Positions 8,287-15,287 of a stretch of DNA of 30,248 nucleotides are shown here, piece after piece (position 1 is the first letter of the stretch; each line of letters begins with the position of its first letter). This DNA comes from Anaerolineaceae bacterium UBA2274 (GTDB taxonomy: Bacteria > Chloroflexota > Anaerolineae > Anaerolineales > Anaerolineaceae), in assembly GCA_002347705.1 (NCBI GenBank), contig DDWY01000048.1:1-30248 (forward strand), in the 5' to 3' direction. The notes below the pieces were generated by a model. It saw nothing but the letters and a program-made list of their open reading frames with translations. It had not been told where the DNA came from and searched no databases. The translations under genes and the position numbers were made by a program.

Positions 8287-8315
8287 TTGACTTTTCACCT
8301 TACATCCGCTATTCT
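8287..8315 (+). promoter_or_regulatory. Promoter of rnpB
   Basis: TTGACT (8287-8292), a 17-bp spacer, then TATTCT (8310-8315). The predicted transcription start, about 7 nt downstream, falls at 8322, exactly where the RNase P RNA P1 helix begins. That agreement supports both calls. Confidence 0.7.
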
Positions 8316-8321
8316 TAATTT

Positions 8322-8655
8322 ACTCAGGTCAACCAGGTGCGCGCGCTTTTTAGTGAGGAAAGTCCGTACACCACAGAGCAGGATGCCAGGTAACCCCTGG
8401 ATGGTCGTAAGATCGTGGATCGGGCCACAGAGACATACCGCTCGCAAGAGTAAGGGTGAAAAGGTGGTGTAAGAGACCACCGGCGCTTTGGTAACAAACG
8501 CGGCCAGGCAACCCCCATCCGGTGCAAGGTCAAACAGGAGAAAGAGCCTGCTCGGCTCAATTGATCTCCGGGTAGACCGCATGAGCAGGCTGGTGACAGT
8601 CTGCCTAGATAGATGCGCATCCAAGACAGAATACGGCTTACCGGTTGACCTGAGT
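8322..8655 (+). ncRNA. rnpB: RNase P RNA, bacterial type A
   Basis: This is the catalytic RNA of RNase P, which matures tRNA 5' ends. The ends pair as P1: ACTCAGGTCAACC (8322-8334) with GGTTGACCTGAGT (8643-8655), 13 bp perfect. The conserved core appears in order: GAGGAAAGTCCG (8355-8366, 5' strand of P4), GCCAGGTAACCCCTGG (P5/P7 region), AGGGTGAAAAGGTG and the following GTAAGAGACCACCGG, then GGCAACCCCCATCCGGTGCA and AAGGTCAAACAGG. The 3' P4 region follows with AGATAGATG, ACAGAATACGGCTTAC. All five conserved regions are recognisable. Predicted ORFs on both strands here are artefacts. No strong hairpin terminator follows, only a T6 run at 8674-8679, so read-through into the lipoprotein gene is possible. 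Confidence 0.95.
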
Positions 8656-8720
8656 GGGGAACTAAATGGCGCATTTTTTCGTCTTAAAGACAAAGGTATT
8701 TATCTTTTTGAAAGGTTTAC

Positions 8721-10661
8721 ATGAAAAAAGGCATCATCATTACGCTGATCATTGTTTTTTTGCTCATAGCAATCGGGTTAATTGCCTGTAATTTGCCCAG
8801 AGCCAATGCCAGCGTCACAATTCTCAACCCAATATCAGGGCAGGCAATCCCTGCTTTTTTGGAATACCAGATCACCTCGCAAATCAAACCCGAAGGAAAT
8901 TGGTCCCGGATCGAACTGTACATCAATGGCGAACTAACTCGCCTTGATACACCCGACACCAACCCCGGCACTTTTGGGCTGATATTGCAGCCCTGGATCC
9001 CAACCGAAGAAGGTCCCACCATGGTCGAGGTCAAACTCTATCAGCGCGGCAATGCTCCAGCAGCGACTGCCCAGGTGGCGGTCATAGTAAAGATCATGGA
9101 AGAGCAGGAAATTCCCCCAACCCCAAACCTGACAACTCCCACTCCAGCAGCAACCCCCACCGGCACAACCACACCCCCCGCCTGCAGCATGTCAGCAGCC
9201 CTGCTGCAAGACCTCAGCATCCCGGATGGAACCATCCTGAAACCTGGTCAGCAATTCACCAAAACCTGGCGGGTGCAAAACAATGGCACCTGTGACTGGG
9301 AAAATTACAAACTTGTCTTTGTGCGCGGCAGTCTCTTGGGGGGCAATTCCCCCAGCCTGCTGCCAAAAGTAAGTGCTGGCAGCACCCTAGATATCTCCCT
9401 GGAGTTATTCGCGCCAAGTTACCAGGGTGAATACTCCGGTCACTGGCAAATCCAGTCAGACAAAGGCAGCCTGATTGGACCTGAATTGCACTACACCATT
9501 CGGATACCTGCTCCGACTGCCACAAACACAGCTACCGCGACGGCTACTGCCACCCCAACCGCGACTGCAACTGCTACCCCCAGCCCAACAGCAACGGCCA
9601 CTTTTACCGCCACCCCGACTGCGACTGCAACTGCTACCCCCAGTCCAACAGCAACAGTCACTTTTACTGCCACCCCGACCGCGACTGCCACTGCTACACC
9701 CAGCCCAACAGCAACGGCCACTTTTACCCCGACCGCGACTGTGACTGCCACTCCCACGCAGACTCTAACCCCGACTGCAACAGCGACTGCAACAGCGACT
9801 GCCACTGCTACACCCACGCCTACGCCCACTTCGACGACGACGACGATCACCCCTCCTCCTGACGAATCGATAAGCACACCCACCATCACTCCAACACAAA
9901 CACTGCCGCCTGTTCCCACTCAAGCACCTCCCGACACTATCCAGGTGAAGGAAGATTTCAAGCTTGACGCGGGAAAAACCCAAACTTTTACTGTGTCGTG
10001 TGAGGAAGTGGACGGTTTGGCAATCTCGGGTGGTTATTCTATTGACGGAGATGTGACTTTAGTTGGGAGCCGACCTGCGAAAAATGGCTGGGAGGTCACT
10101 CTGACCAGCCACACCAAAGCACGCAAAACTGTCAGTGTTTATGCCAATTGCCTGCTTGCTTTTAGCGGAAAAGTGCAGACCACCCACACTGAAATGACAG
10201 TTGAAGGAAAAAGTGTTGCCAATCTCAAACTTGGCTGCCAGATTGCAGGGAAGGTCGTGGGTGGAGGATTCGATTTGACCAAATCACCAGAACTCGTGAT
10301 AACCGAATCAAGGCTTGTAGGTAAAGAATGGATGATCTCTGTAGTGAATGAAAGCCGAAACAAGCAGACTTTTGATGCTTACGCGCAATGCCTGGCAGGT
10401 TCAGGATTGCCTTCTCTGGTGATCCGCAATGACAATGTCAGGATTCCCGCCGGCGAAAGCATAGTGGTCGAGATGAATTGCGGCGTCACACCCATTAGCG
10501 GGGGTTTCCAGGCACCAGTTGGTCTCACATTTCTGGCAATCCAACCGACCTCAAATGGCTGGACATTCGAGGTTGAAAACGAGACCCAACGCCAGCTGAT
10601 ATTTAGACCTCAAACTGTTTGTGTGGGACCTTCTTTACAGCGGGATCAACAAGTAAAATAA
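8721..10661 (+). CDS. Large lipoprotein: NBR1-like Ig domain, Thr/Ala/Pro linker, three C-terminal Cys repeats
   Basis: The 646-residue product has a lipoprotein signal (lipobox LIAC, Cys23) and should be membrane-anchored outside the cell. Residues about 30-125 look like an extracellular beta domain. Residues about 155-262 match the NBR1-type Ig-like domain common in Chloroflexota surface proteins (LQDLSIPDGTILKPGQQF, TWRVQNNGTCDW, GEYSGHWQI). A Thr/Ala/Pro-rich low-complexity linker (about 265-400) is encoded by a 60-bp minisatellite. The C-terminal region (about 405-640) holds three divergent modules of about 80 residues. Each has a Cys pair (427/477, 506/557, 587/634), a Gly-Gly turn early and a Trp near the middle. 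I do not recognise this module. The start is 65 bases after rnpB. Adhesion or cell-wall interaction is a guess from architecture. Confidence 0.85.
   Translation: MKKGIIITLIIVFLLIAIGLIACNLPRANASVTILNPISGQAIPAFLEYQITSQIKPEGNWSRIELYINGELTRLDTPDTNPGTFGLILQPWIPTEEGPTMVEVKLYQRGNAPAATAQVAVIVKIMEEQEIPPTPNLTTPTPAATPTGTTTPPACSMSAALLQDLSIPDGTILKPGQQFTKTWRVQNNGTCDWENYKLVFVRGSLLGGNSPSLLPKVSAGSTLDISLELFAPSYQGEYSGHWQIQSDKGSLIGPELHYTIRIPAPTATNTATATATATPTATATATPSPTATATFTATPTATATATPSPTATVTFTATPTATATATPSPTATATFTPTATVTATPTQTLTPTATATATATATATPTPTPTSTTTTITPPPDESISTPTITPTQTLPPVPTQAPPDTIQVKEDFKLDAGKTQTFTVSCEEVDGLAISGGYSIDGDVTLVGSRPAKNGWEVTLTSHTKARKTVSVYANCLLAFSGKVQTTHTEMTVEGKSVANLKLGCQIAGKVVGGGFDLTKSPELVITESRLVGKEWMISVVNESRNKQTFDAYAQCLAGSGLPSLVIRNDNVRIPAGESIVVEMNCGVTPISGGFQAPVGLTFLAIQPTSNGWTFEVENETQRQLIFRPQTVCVGPSLQRDQQVK
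9541..9735 (+). repeat. 60-bp in-frame minisatellite in the lipoprotein gene
   Basis: Three 60-bp units (9541-9600, 9601-9660, 9661-9720) and a partial fourth align base for base with few substitutions. Each encodes 20 residues of the type TATATPSPTATATFTATP. Shorter ACT/GCx triplet-type repetition continues to about 9840. Because the unit is a multiple of three, copy-number change would alter linker length without a frameshift. Confidence 0.9.
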
Positions 10662-10704
10662 CCTGCACAATGCGAGCAACCAGCAGATCATTCGCGATTA
10701 ATAC

Positions 10705-11271
10705 CTAAACCAGTAAATCGTCCAGGTTCCGCTTAGGGACATGATGCACACTGTCCGCGTCACGGTAGTATTTGATGTCGCCATCCTTCCCAACCGGCTC
10801 TATCACACAAGTTTCAGCAGGTTTTCCCAACGCGATCACGTAGCCAATATGAAAGCGTTCATCCAAAGCCAGAACTTCCCGCAGCTTTTCACGCTGGACA
10901 GACGCAAGGATGCATCCACCAAAGCCCAGTTCAGTGGCGCGCAGCAAGATGGTCTGCATGGCAATACCCGCATCAACTTCCGAGAACTTGCTGACGTTCT
11001 CATCCCCAAGAACGACGACGTAAGCGGTCGGTCTCTCACCTTCGGCGGGTCCTGACCAATCACTCAGGTAGGCAGCAAACTTGAGGCAGTCGAAAACCTG
11101 AGCTGTTTCATCCTCTTCGAACACGAGCCGATACTTGAGTGGCTGACGATTTGCAGCTGAGGGGCAATAACGGGTAGCATCGATCAAATCACGCAGGACC
11201 TGCTGCGAGATTTTGACGGATTCGTCAAAACGACGGTAGGATCGGCTTTTTATCAAAAGGTCAGTTAACAT
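10705..11271 (-). CDS. Nitroreductase family protein
   Basis: The 188-residue product is the size of a single-domain nitroreductase, an FMN-dependent oxidoreductase using NAD(P)H. Family features are the N-terminal SRSYRRFDES segment (residues 9-18, flavin phosphate contacts), the PSAANRQPLKYRLVF strand, DAGIAMQTILLRATELGFGG, and the late IGYVIALGKPAE strand. The substrate cannot be read from sequence. Its start overlaps the end of the upstream membrane-protein gene by 11 bases, making it the last gene of the def-recF operon. It converges on the lipoprotein gene 43 bases away, with no clear terminator between. Confidence 0.9.
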   Translation of the reverse strand: MLTDLLIKSRSYRRFDESVKISQQVLRDLIDATRYCPSAANRQPLKYRLVFEEDETAQVFDCLKFAAYLSDWSGPAEGERPTAYVVVLGDENVSKFSEVDAGIAMQTILLRATELGFGGCILASVQREKLREVLALDERFHIGYVIALGKPAETCVIEPVGKDGDIKYYRDADSVHHVPKRNLDDLLV

Positions 11272-11704
11272 GAGATTCTCCCGGAGTAGCTTTCTTAATT
11301 CGAAAAATGAAGACAGCGGCTGTCAAAAGCAGGAGCAGACCGCCAGCATCAAAGATGATAAACCGCAAAATGGATGCCCTCAAGGCAGTATGCGCCAGGG
11401 GTATGGAACGCAGCAGCAAACTCTCTCCCACCAGCCCGATGGACTGCATCAGAATGGCCTCCAGCAGCGACCGGCGATTGCGCTCAGGGTTAACAAGTGC
11501 AAACACGTAAGGCACCTGCCACATCACGAACAGAATGCCAATCCCAACCACTGCCGCCCGCCCAGGTTCGCCGCTGAGTTCGAACGGCGCCACGTATGGC
11601 AGGGGATTGAAAATATAAGCAAGCGCGCATTGGAGATTCATCGCCAAAACCAATAAAATCAGCAAACGGGGTAAGAGCAGCCTGGCGAATTCTTTGTTTT
11701 TCAT
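11261..11704 (-). CDS. Uncharacterised membrane protein, about four TM segments
   Basis: This 147-residue protein is strongly hydrophobic. Likely membrane segments are at about 10-30, 48-68, 84-103 and 112-133, with a basic C-terminus (RIKKATPGESHVN) on the cytoplasmic side. I see no catalytic motif and do not recognise a family. Its ATG overlaps the recF stop in an ATGA (11701-11704), and its own 3' end overlaps the nitroreductase start by 11 bases. Translation is therefore probably coupled along def-recF-this gene-nitroreductase. Coding is well supported by this packing. Confidence 0.75.
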   Translation of the reverse strand: MKNKEFARLLLPRLLILLVLAMNLQCALAYIFNPLPYVAPFELSGEPGRAAVVGIGILFVMWQVPYVFALVNPERNRRSLLEAILMQSIGLVGESLLLRSIPLAHTALRASILRFIIFDAGGLLLLLTAAVFIFRIKKATPGESHVN

Positions 11705-12906
11705 GATCGCGTCACAATACCCTGATCCACCTGCCAGACTTCATGCTCACGCACAAATTCCGGGGTGAACATTTCCAGGTCTGTAGCAGTGACAAAAGCC
11801 TGTTCCACCTGACCTACCACCGAAAGTAAGTCCTTCCGTCTTTGCGGGTCAAGCTCAGCCATGATTTCATCCAGCAGCAATACAGGCCACTCCCCTGTGC
11901 GCTGCTTCATCCAGGCTACTTCAGCAAACTTGAGTGTCAGCAAAGTAGTTCGGGCTTGGCCACGCGAGCCATAATCTCCCAAATCAATTTGATTGCTCAG
12001 GAAACGGACTTCATCGCGGTGAGGACCAAGGCAGGTCTGCCCGCGTTGGATATCCGTATGGGTGCTTTGTTTATAGGCTGCAAGCAATCCGCGTTCAAGC
12101 TCGTCCGAATTAATTCCGGTTCGATCCAAGGCAGTGTGCACGGGAAGCGTCATCTGCCCGGAAGGTTTTTTGAGCGGTTCATAAGAAGGTTGATAGTGAA
12201 ATTGCAGGATCTCAATGTCGCGCGTCAGTCGCTGGTGGATGGGGATCGCTTGTTTTTCAAGCGTGGCAAGAGCAAGAATGCGGGCGTGCATAATTGAAGC
12301 GCCGTGCCGCGCGAGCAGGTCATCCCAGGGCTCGAGTTGAGCTTTATCTCCACCGATTTCCGCCAAAGTCTTCAGAAGGGCATTCCGCTGGCTGAGCGCT
12401 TTGGAGTAGGCAGAAAGATGACGGGCATATCCCGGCTCCACCTGCGAAAGGATCTCATCAAAATATTGCCGCCTTTCAGCCGGAGCACCTTCGATGATCC
12501 GGGACATCTGGGGCAAAAAAGTAACCGCGTTGAACTGACCATAAATATCGCCGAGGCGTTTTTTTACTCCATCAAGCAGGACTTGCTTGGAAAATCGTGG
12601 GGTAGCAGGATTGCTGGCATCATCCTGGATCAGGCGGACTTCAATCGTATGATGCCGCCCAGCGCGTTCGAATTCGCCAAGGATCCGGGCAACCATGATC
12701 GGCTCCAGGGGAGCAGAAAAGTTCATCAACTGCCGGTCGTTGGAAGCTGAAAAAGATGAGAGGTTCGCCAGGTAAGCGACAGCCTCAAGAATGGAGGTCT
12801 TCCCCTGGGCATTATCACCTGTGAATAAAATCACCCGCCTGGGGAAATCCAGTTCCAGGCGGGAGAAAATGCGGTAGTTCGTCAGCGAGAGCCGGGTTAG
12901 ATACAT
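11701..12906 (-). CDS. recF: DNA replication and repair protein RecF
   Basis: RecF is an SMC-like ATPase that binds gapped DNA and helps load RecA. The 401-residue product begins MYLTRLSLTNYRIF, typical of the family. It has a Walker A GDNAQGKTS (about 30-38), an ABC signature region around GSRGQARTTLLTLKFAE, and a Walker B followed by D-loop, VLLLDEIMAELD. It is somewhat longer than the usual 360-380 residues. Its ATG shares a base with the def stop (TAATG), so translation is likely coupled. recF often lies in dnaA-dnaN-recF-gyr clusters; here it is with def instead. Confidence 0.95.
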   Translation of the reverse strand: MYLTRLSLTNYRIFSRLELDFPRRVILFTGDNAQGKTSILEAVAYLANLSSFSASNDRQLMNFSAPLEPIMVARILGEFERAGRHHTIEVRLIQDDASNPATPRFSKQVLLDGVKKRLGDIYGQFNAVTFLPQMSRIIEGAPAERRQYFDEILSQVEPGYARHLSAYSKALSQRNALLKTLAEIGGDKAQLEPWDDLLARHGASIMHARILALATLEKQAIPIHQRLTRDIEILQFHYQPSYEPLKKPSGQMTLPVHTALDRTGINSDELERGLLAAYKQSTHTDIQRGQTCLGPHRDEVRFLSNQIDLGDYGSRGQARTTLLTLKFAEVAWMKQRTGEWPVLLLDEIMAELDPQRRKDLLSVVGQVEQAFVTATDLEMFTPEFVREHEVWQVDQGIVTRS

Positions 12907-13415
12907 TAATCCTTGATCTGTTCAGCTTCCTCTGGGGTTGGTTCAAAAACTTCTTCAGCCCGGTCAATATAGAGCACGCCATCGAGGTGATCGATCTCAT
13001 GCTGGAAGATGCGGGCAAGCCATTCTTCTGCCTCTATTTTTAAAGGTTTACCAAAACGATTTTTGGCTTTAACAGTTACCGACTGATGGCGTTCAACTCT
13101 GCCGGCCAAACCGGGCAGCGAAAGGCAGCCTTCTAAGTCTGTCACCGTTTCTTCCGAGCGTTTGACTATCTCCGGATTGATCAACACATACTTTTTTGGT
13201 ATGGCGTTCTCATCCTCGTCCTCTGTGTATTCCACCACCACCAGGCGCACGGATTCACCAATTTGAGGAGCTGCCAGCCCCACACCCGGGGCAGCCCGCA
13301 TGGTTTCAAACATGTTTTCAATCAGTGTTTGCAGTTCTGCATCAAATTTAGTGACCTGCTTCGCCTTGAGCCTGAGGAAGGGATCGGGGAAAGTCACAAT
13401 ATCTAAAATAGCCAT
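12906..13415 (-). CDS. def: Peptide deformylase
   Basis: Peptide deformylase removes the formyl group from nascent N-terminal methionines, using a divalent metal. All three signatures are present in the 169-residue product: motif 1 GVGLAAPQ (44-51), motif 2 EGCLSL with metal ligand Cys97, and motif 3 HEIDH (His139, Glu140, His143). A short charged extension (EVFEPTPEEAEQIKD) ends the protein. The ATG start has GGAG 5 nt upstream. The gene heads the def-recF-membrane protein-nitroreductase operon, and a consensus-like promoter lies just upstream. Confidence 0.96.
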   Translation of the reverse strand: MAILDIVTFPDPFLRLKAKQVTKFDAELQTLIENMFETMRAAPGVGLAAPQIGESVRLVVVEYTEDEDENAIPKKYVLINPEIVKRSEETVTDLEGCLSLPGLAGRVERHQSVTVKAKNRFGKPLKIEAEEWLARIFQHEIDHLDGVLYIDRAEEVFEPTPEEAEQIKD

Positions 13416-13439
13416 AAATCTCCAACCAACATTTTCACT

Positions 13440-13468
13440 ATTTTACCTTAAGGCCATATTGGATTCAA
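13440..13468 (-). promoter_or_regulatory. Sigma-70-type promoter of the def-recF operon
   Basis: On the minus strand the bases read TTGAAT, a 17-bp spacer, then TAAAAT. Predicted transcription start is near 13433, only about 18 nt before the def ATG, just enough to include its SD. Confidence 0.7.
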
Positions 13469-13545
13469 ACAGGTGGATAAGGGCAATTATTGCCGGGTGC
13501 TAAATAATGTAGGTTCGAGGCGAAACTTTCTCGAAGTGGAATTGC

Positions 13546-15228
13546 TTACTTGGGGGGGTGCATTGAAACGGGGCGAGTGGGTTCGGATTGTGGCGGTAAG
13601 GTCAAACCCTGCTCAGCCTCTTCCTGGAACACCTTAAACCACTGGGCTACGCGTTCCCGCTCCTGCATCGTGTTGCGTTCATCGCGCTCCTGGGCATGCT
13701 GCCCCATCCGCGTAAAAATATCCTGCTGCACAACCGATGGCTGATAGACATCATTGAATGTCAGTTGGGAATTTCCGATTGTGATGTAAACCGTGCCATA
13801 GTTGAACAGCATGGGGATAAGCCCCCGCCGTTCATACTCAATGCTCAAAATGTTCTCCAGTGGGGCGGATCGCCGTGATTCACGCCCAAAAGGTTTGCGA
13901 TCCAGGTCAATCACCTGGTTTGCTGTCAGTTGAAAAAGGTCATTCCGCCAGTCAACATACTGATAGACCAAAGCCCCGGCAGCCACAAAGACCAGGAAGT
14001 AACCTGCGACCAGCCCCATGGTGTAATCAACTTGGGTCAGGTTGTGGGTAATAATCGCGACCACAAAAATAATGGATAACACCATCACAAAAAGCGGCAA
14101 AATGATTTTTTGAAGCAGAATGAGCCAGTGTTTCCGATAAGTAATTGTGCCGCCCACCTCATGCCGTATCCGCACAAAATCTGAAAACAACCACTCAAAA
14201 AAGTTGACTTCTCTTGGAGCGGATTGAACCGTCCCCAGTTCCGCCTGCAGGTCTTTGGCAGTGATATCTTCCGCCTCTTTGCCAAATTTCTGGCGCAGTG
14301 CCTTGCGGATCTCACGCGCGTCCAGCTCGAGATCGGTACGTTTTCCGCGTGCCCAGTTGGTCTCGATCAACTTGCCAATCGTGCGGGCGTGGGCAACGCG
14401 CTCAAAACGAATATCACCAATATATGTGCGGACCAAAACATCCGAATAACCCAGAAAAACTCCGAGTTGGGTGGTTTTAATCCCAACGGAAATAAGCGTG
14501 CTCAAGGGGGCTTCCTGCCGGCTGTCATAGAAGCCAGTGACATGCTCCACCCATACCATCCTGCGCGAGGTGATGAGGTAGAAATCATTCGCCCAGTTGT
14601 TGATGTTCCAAATCAGCCAAAGTAAGCAAAAAAGAAAACCCGCTACCAATCCAGCCAGCGACCAAAAAGCGTGCTCTGAACTCAAAAATACCATCAGAAG
14701 CCAAAGTGCGCCAAAGGCAAGGATGGGAGGGAAGGATCGAAACAAGAGGAAAACCGGGTGTTTGCGTGCCATCAGATGAATCTTTTCTCCCGGTTCAAGC
14801 CATGCAATGGGAATGTTGGATGACAGACGCACACTGTTAATAAGCACGGATGCCGTTTCCTTGAATGCAGGAACACCAGCATACAAGGCACGAATTTGTT
14901 TGTTTGGGAGGAAGTAGACTTGCACATCCGTGAGGGCTACCGCGGTTTTCTGACGGATCGGGAGATAATTCAGGGCTTCGGTACCGATGACTTCGGCGTG
15001 TTTGAGCACATTAAGCTGCGTTCCATCTTCATCAAGCAACTCGAGTTGTCCGGAATCAATGACAAAGAGCCCGTCTGTAGCTTCCCGGGCTGCATAAAGC
15101 GTCTCGCCTTTTGGTAGTTCAACCCTGACGAACGCTTCACTCAAACCTTCCAATTCCTCAATGCTAAGCCCACTGAAGAGTGGAACTTCACGCAGCAGGG
15201 TGAGAATGGTTTGTGTTTGTTCGTTCAT
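13546..15228 (-). CDS. Membrane protein: cNMP-binding-like domain plus two TM pairs and two bacterial PH-like domains
   Basis: The 560-residue product has an N-terminal cyclic-nucleotide-binding-like domain (about 10-125: FSGLSIEELEGLSEAF, FVIDSGQLELLD, then IGTEALNYLPIRQKTAVAL as a degenerate phosphate cassette). Two hydrophobic segments follow at about 160-210. A bacterial PH-like region (about 213-290) contains FYLITSRRMVWVEHVTGF and STLISVGIKTTQLGVFLGY. A charged helical linker comes next, then a second TM pair (about 370-425) and a second PH-like region (about 430-500: LFQLTANQVIDLDRKPFG ... YGTVYITIGNSQLTF). The tail is charged. The layout suggests a membrane sensor or scaffold; ligand and function are unknown. 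No SD precedes the ATG. The clpC terminator lies just upstream, so expression depends on read-through or a promoter near the clpC 3' end. Confidence 0.8.
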   Translation of the reverse strand: MNEQTQTILTLLREVPLFSGLSIEELEGLSEAFVRVELPKGETLYAAREATDGLFVIDSGQLELLDEDGTQLNVLKHAEVIGTEALNYLPIRQKTAVALTDVQVYFLPNKQIRALYAGVPAFKETASVLINSVRLSSNIPIAWLEPGEKIHLMARKHPVFLLFRSFPPILAFGALWLLMVFLSSEHAFWSLAGLVAGFLFCLLWLIWNINNWANDFYLITSRRMVWVEHVTGFYDSRQEAPLSTLISVGIKTTQLGVFLGYSDVLVRTYIGDIRFERVAHARTIGKLIETNWARGKRTDLELDAREIRKALRQKFGKEAEDITAKDLQAELGTVQSAPREVNFFEWLFSDFVRIRHEVGGTITYRKHWLILLQKIILPLFVMVLSIIFVVAIITHNLTQVDYTMGLVAGYFLVFVAAGALVYQYVDWRNDLFQLTANQVIDLDRKPFGRESRRSAPLENILSIEYERRGLIPMLFNYGTVYITIGNSQLTFNDVYQPSVVQQDIFTRMGQHAQERDERNTMQERERVAQWFKVFQEEAEQGLTLPPQSEPTRPVSMHPPK

Positions 15229-15242
15229 GGTTCGTTTTAGTC

Positions 15243-15278
15243 AAAAGAAGAGCGATCTGCATTTACATTTCGCTCTTC
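15243..15278 (-). terminator. Terminator of clpC
   Basis: The stem GAAGAGCGA (15247-15255) with TCGCTCTTC (15270-15278) is a perfect 9 bp with a 14-nt loop. On the minus strand it is followed by TTTT. It lies 10 bases past the clpC stop. The short T run suggests partial termination. Confidence 0.7.
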
Positions 15279-15287
15279 AATCCAATC

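Noticed and set aside
8287..8724. Open frames on both strands across the RNase P RNA
   Set aside because: The region is fully explained by rnpB secondary structure and conserved core; the predicted peptides are not protein-like.
9541..9840. Possible CRISPR array
   Set aside because: The repeats are contiguous 60-bp units with no unique spacers and lie in frame inside a gene.
9491..9919. Minus-strand Val/Ala/Gly-repeat ORF
   Set aside because: It is the antisense reading of the Thr/Ala/Pro minisatellite in the lipoprotein gene.
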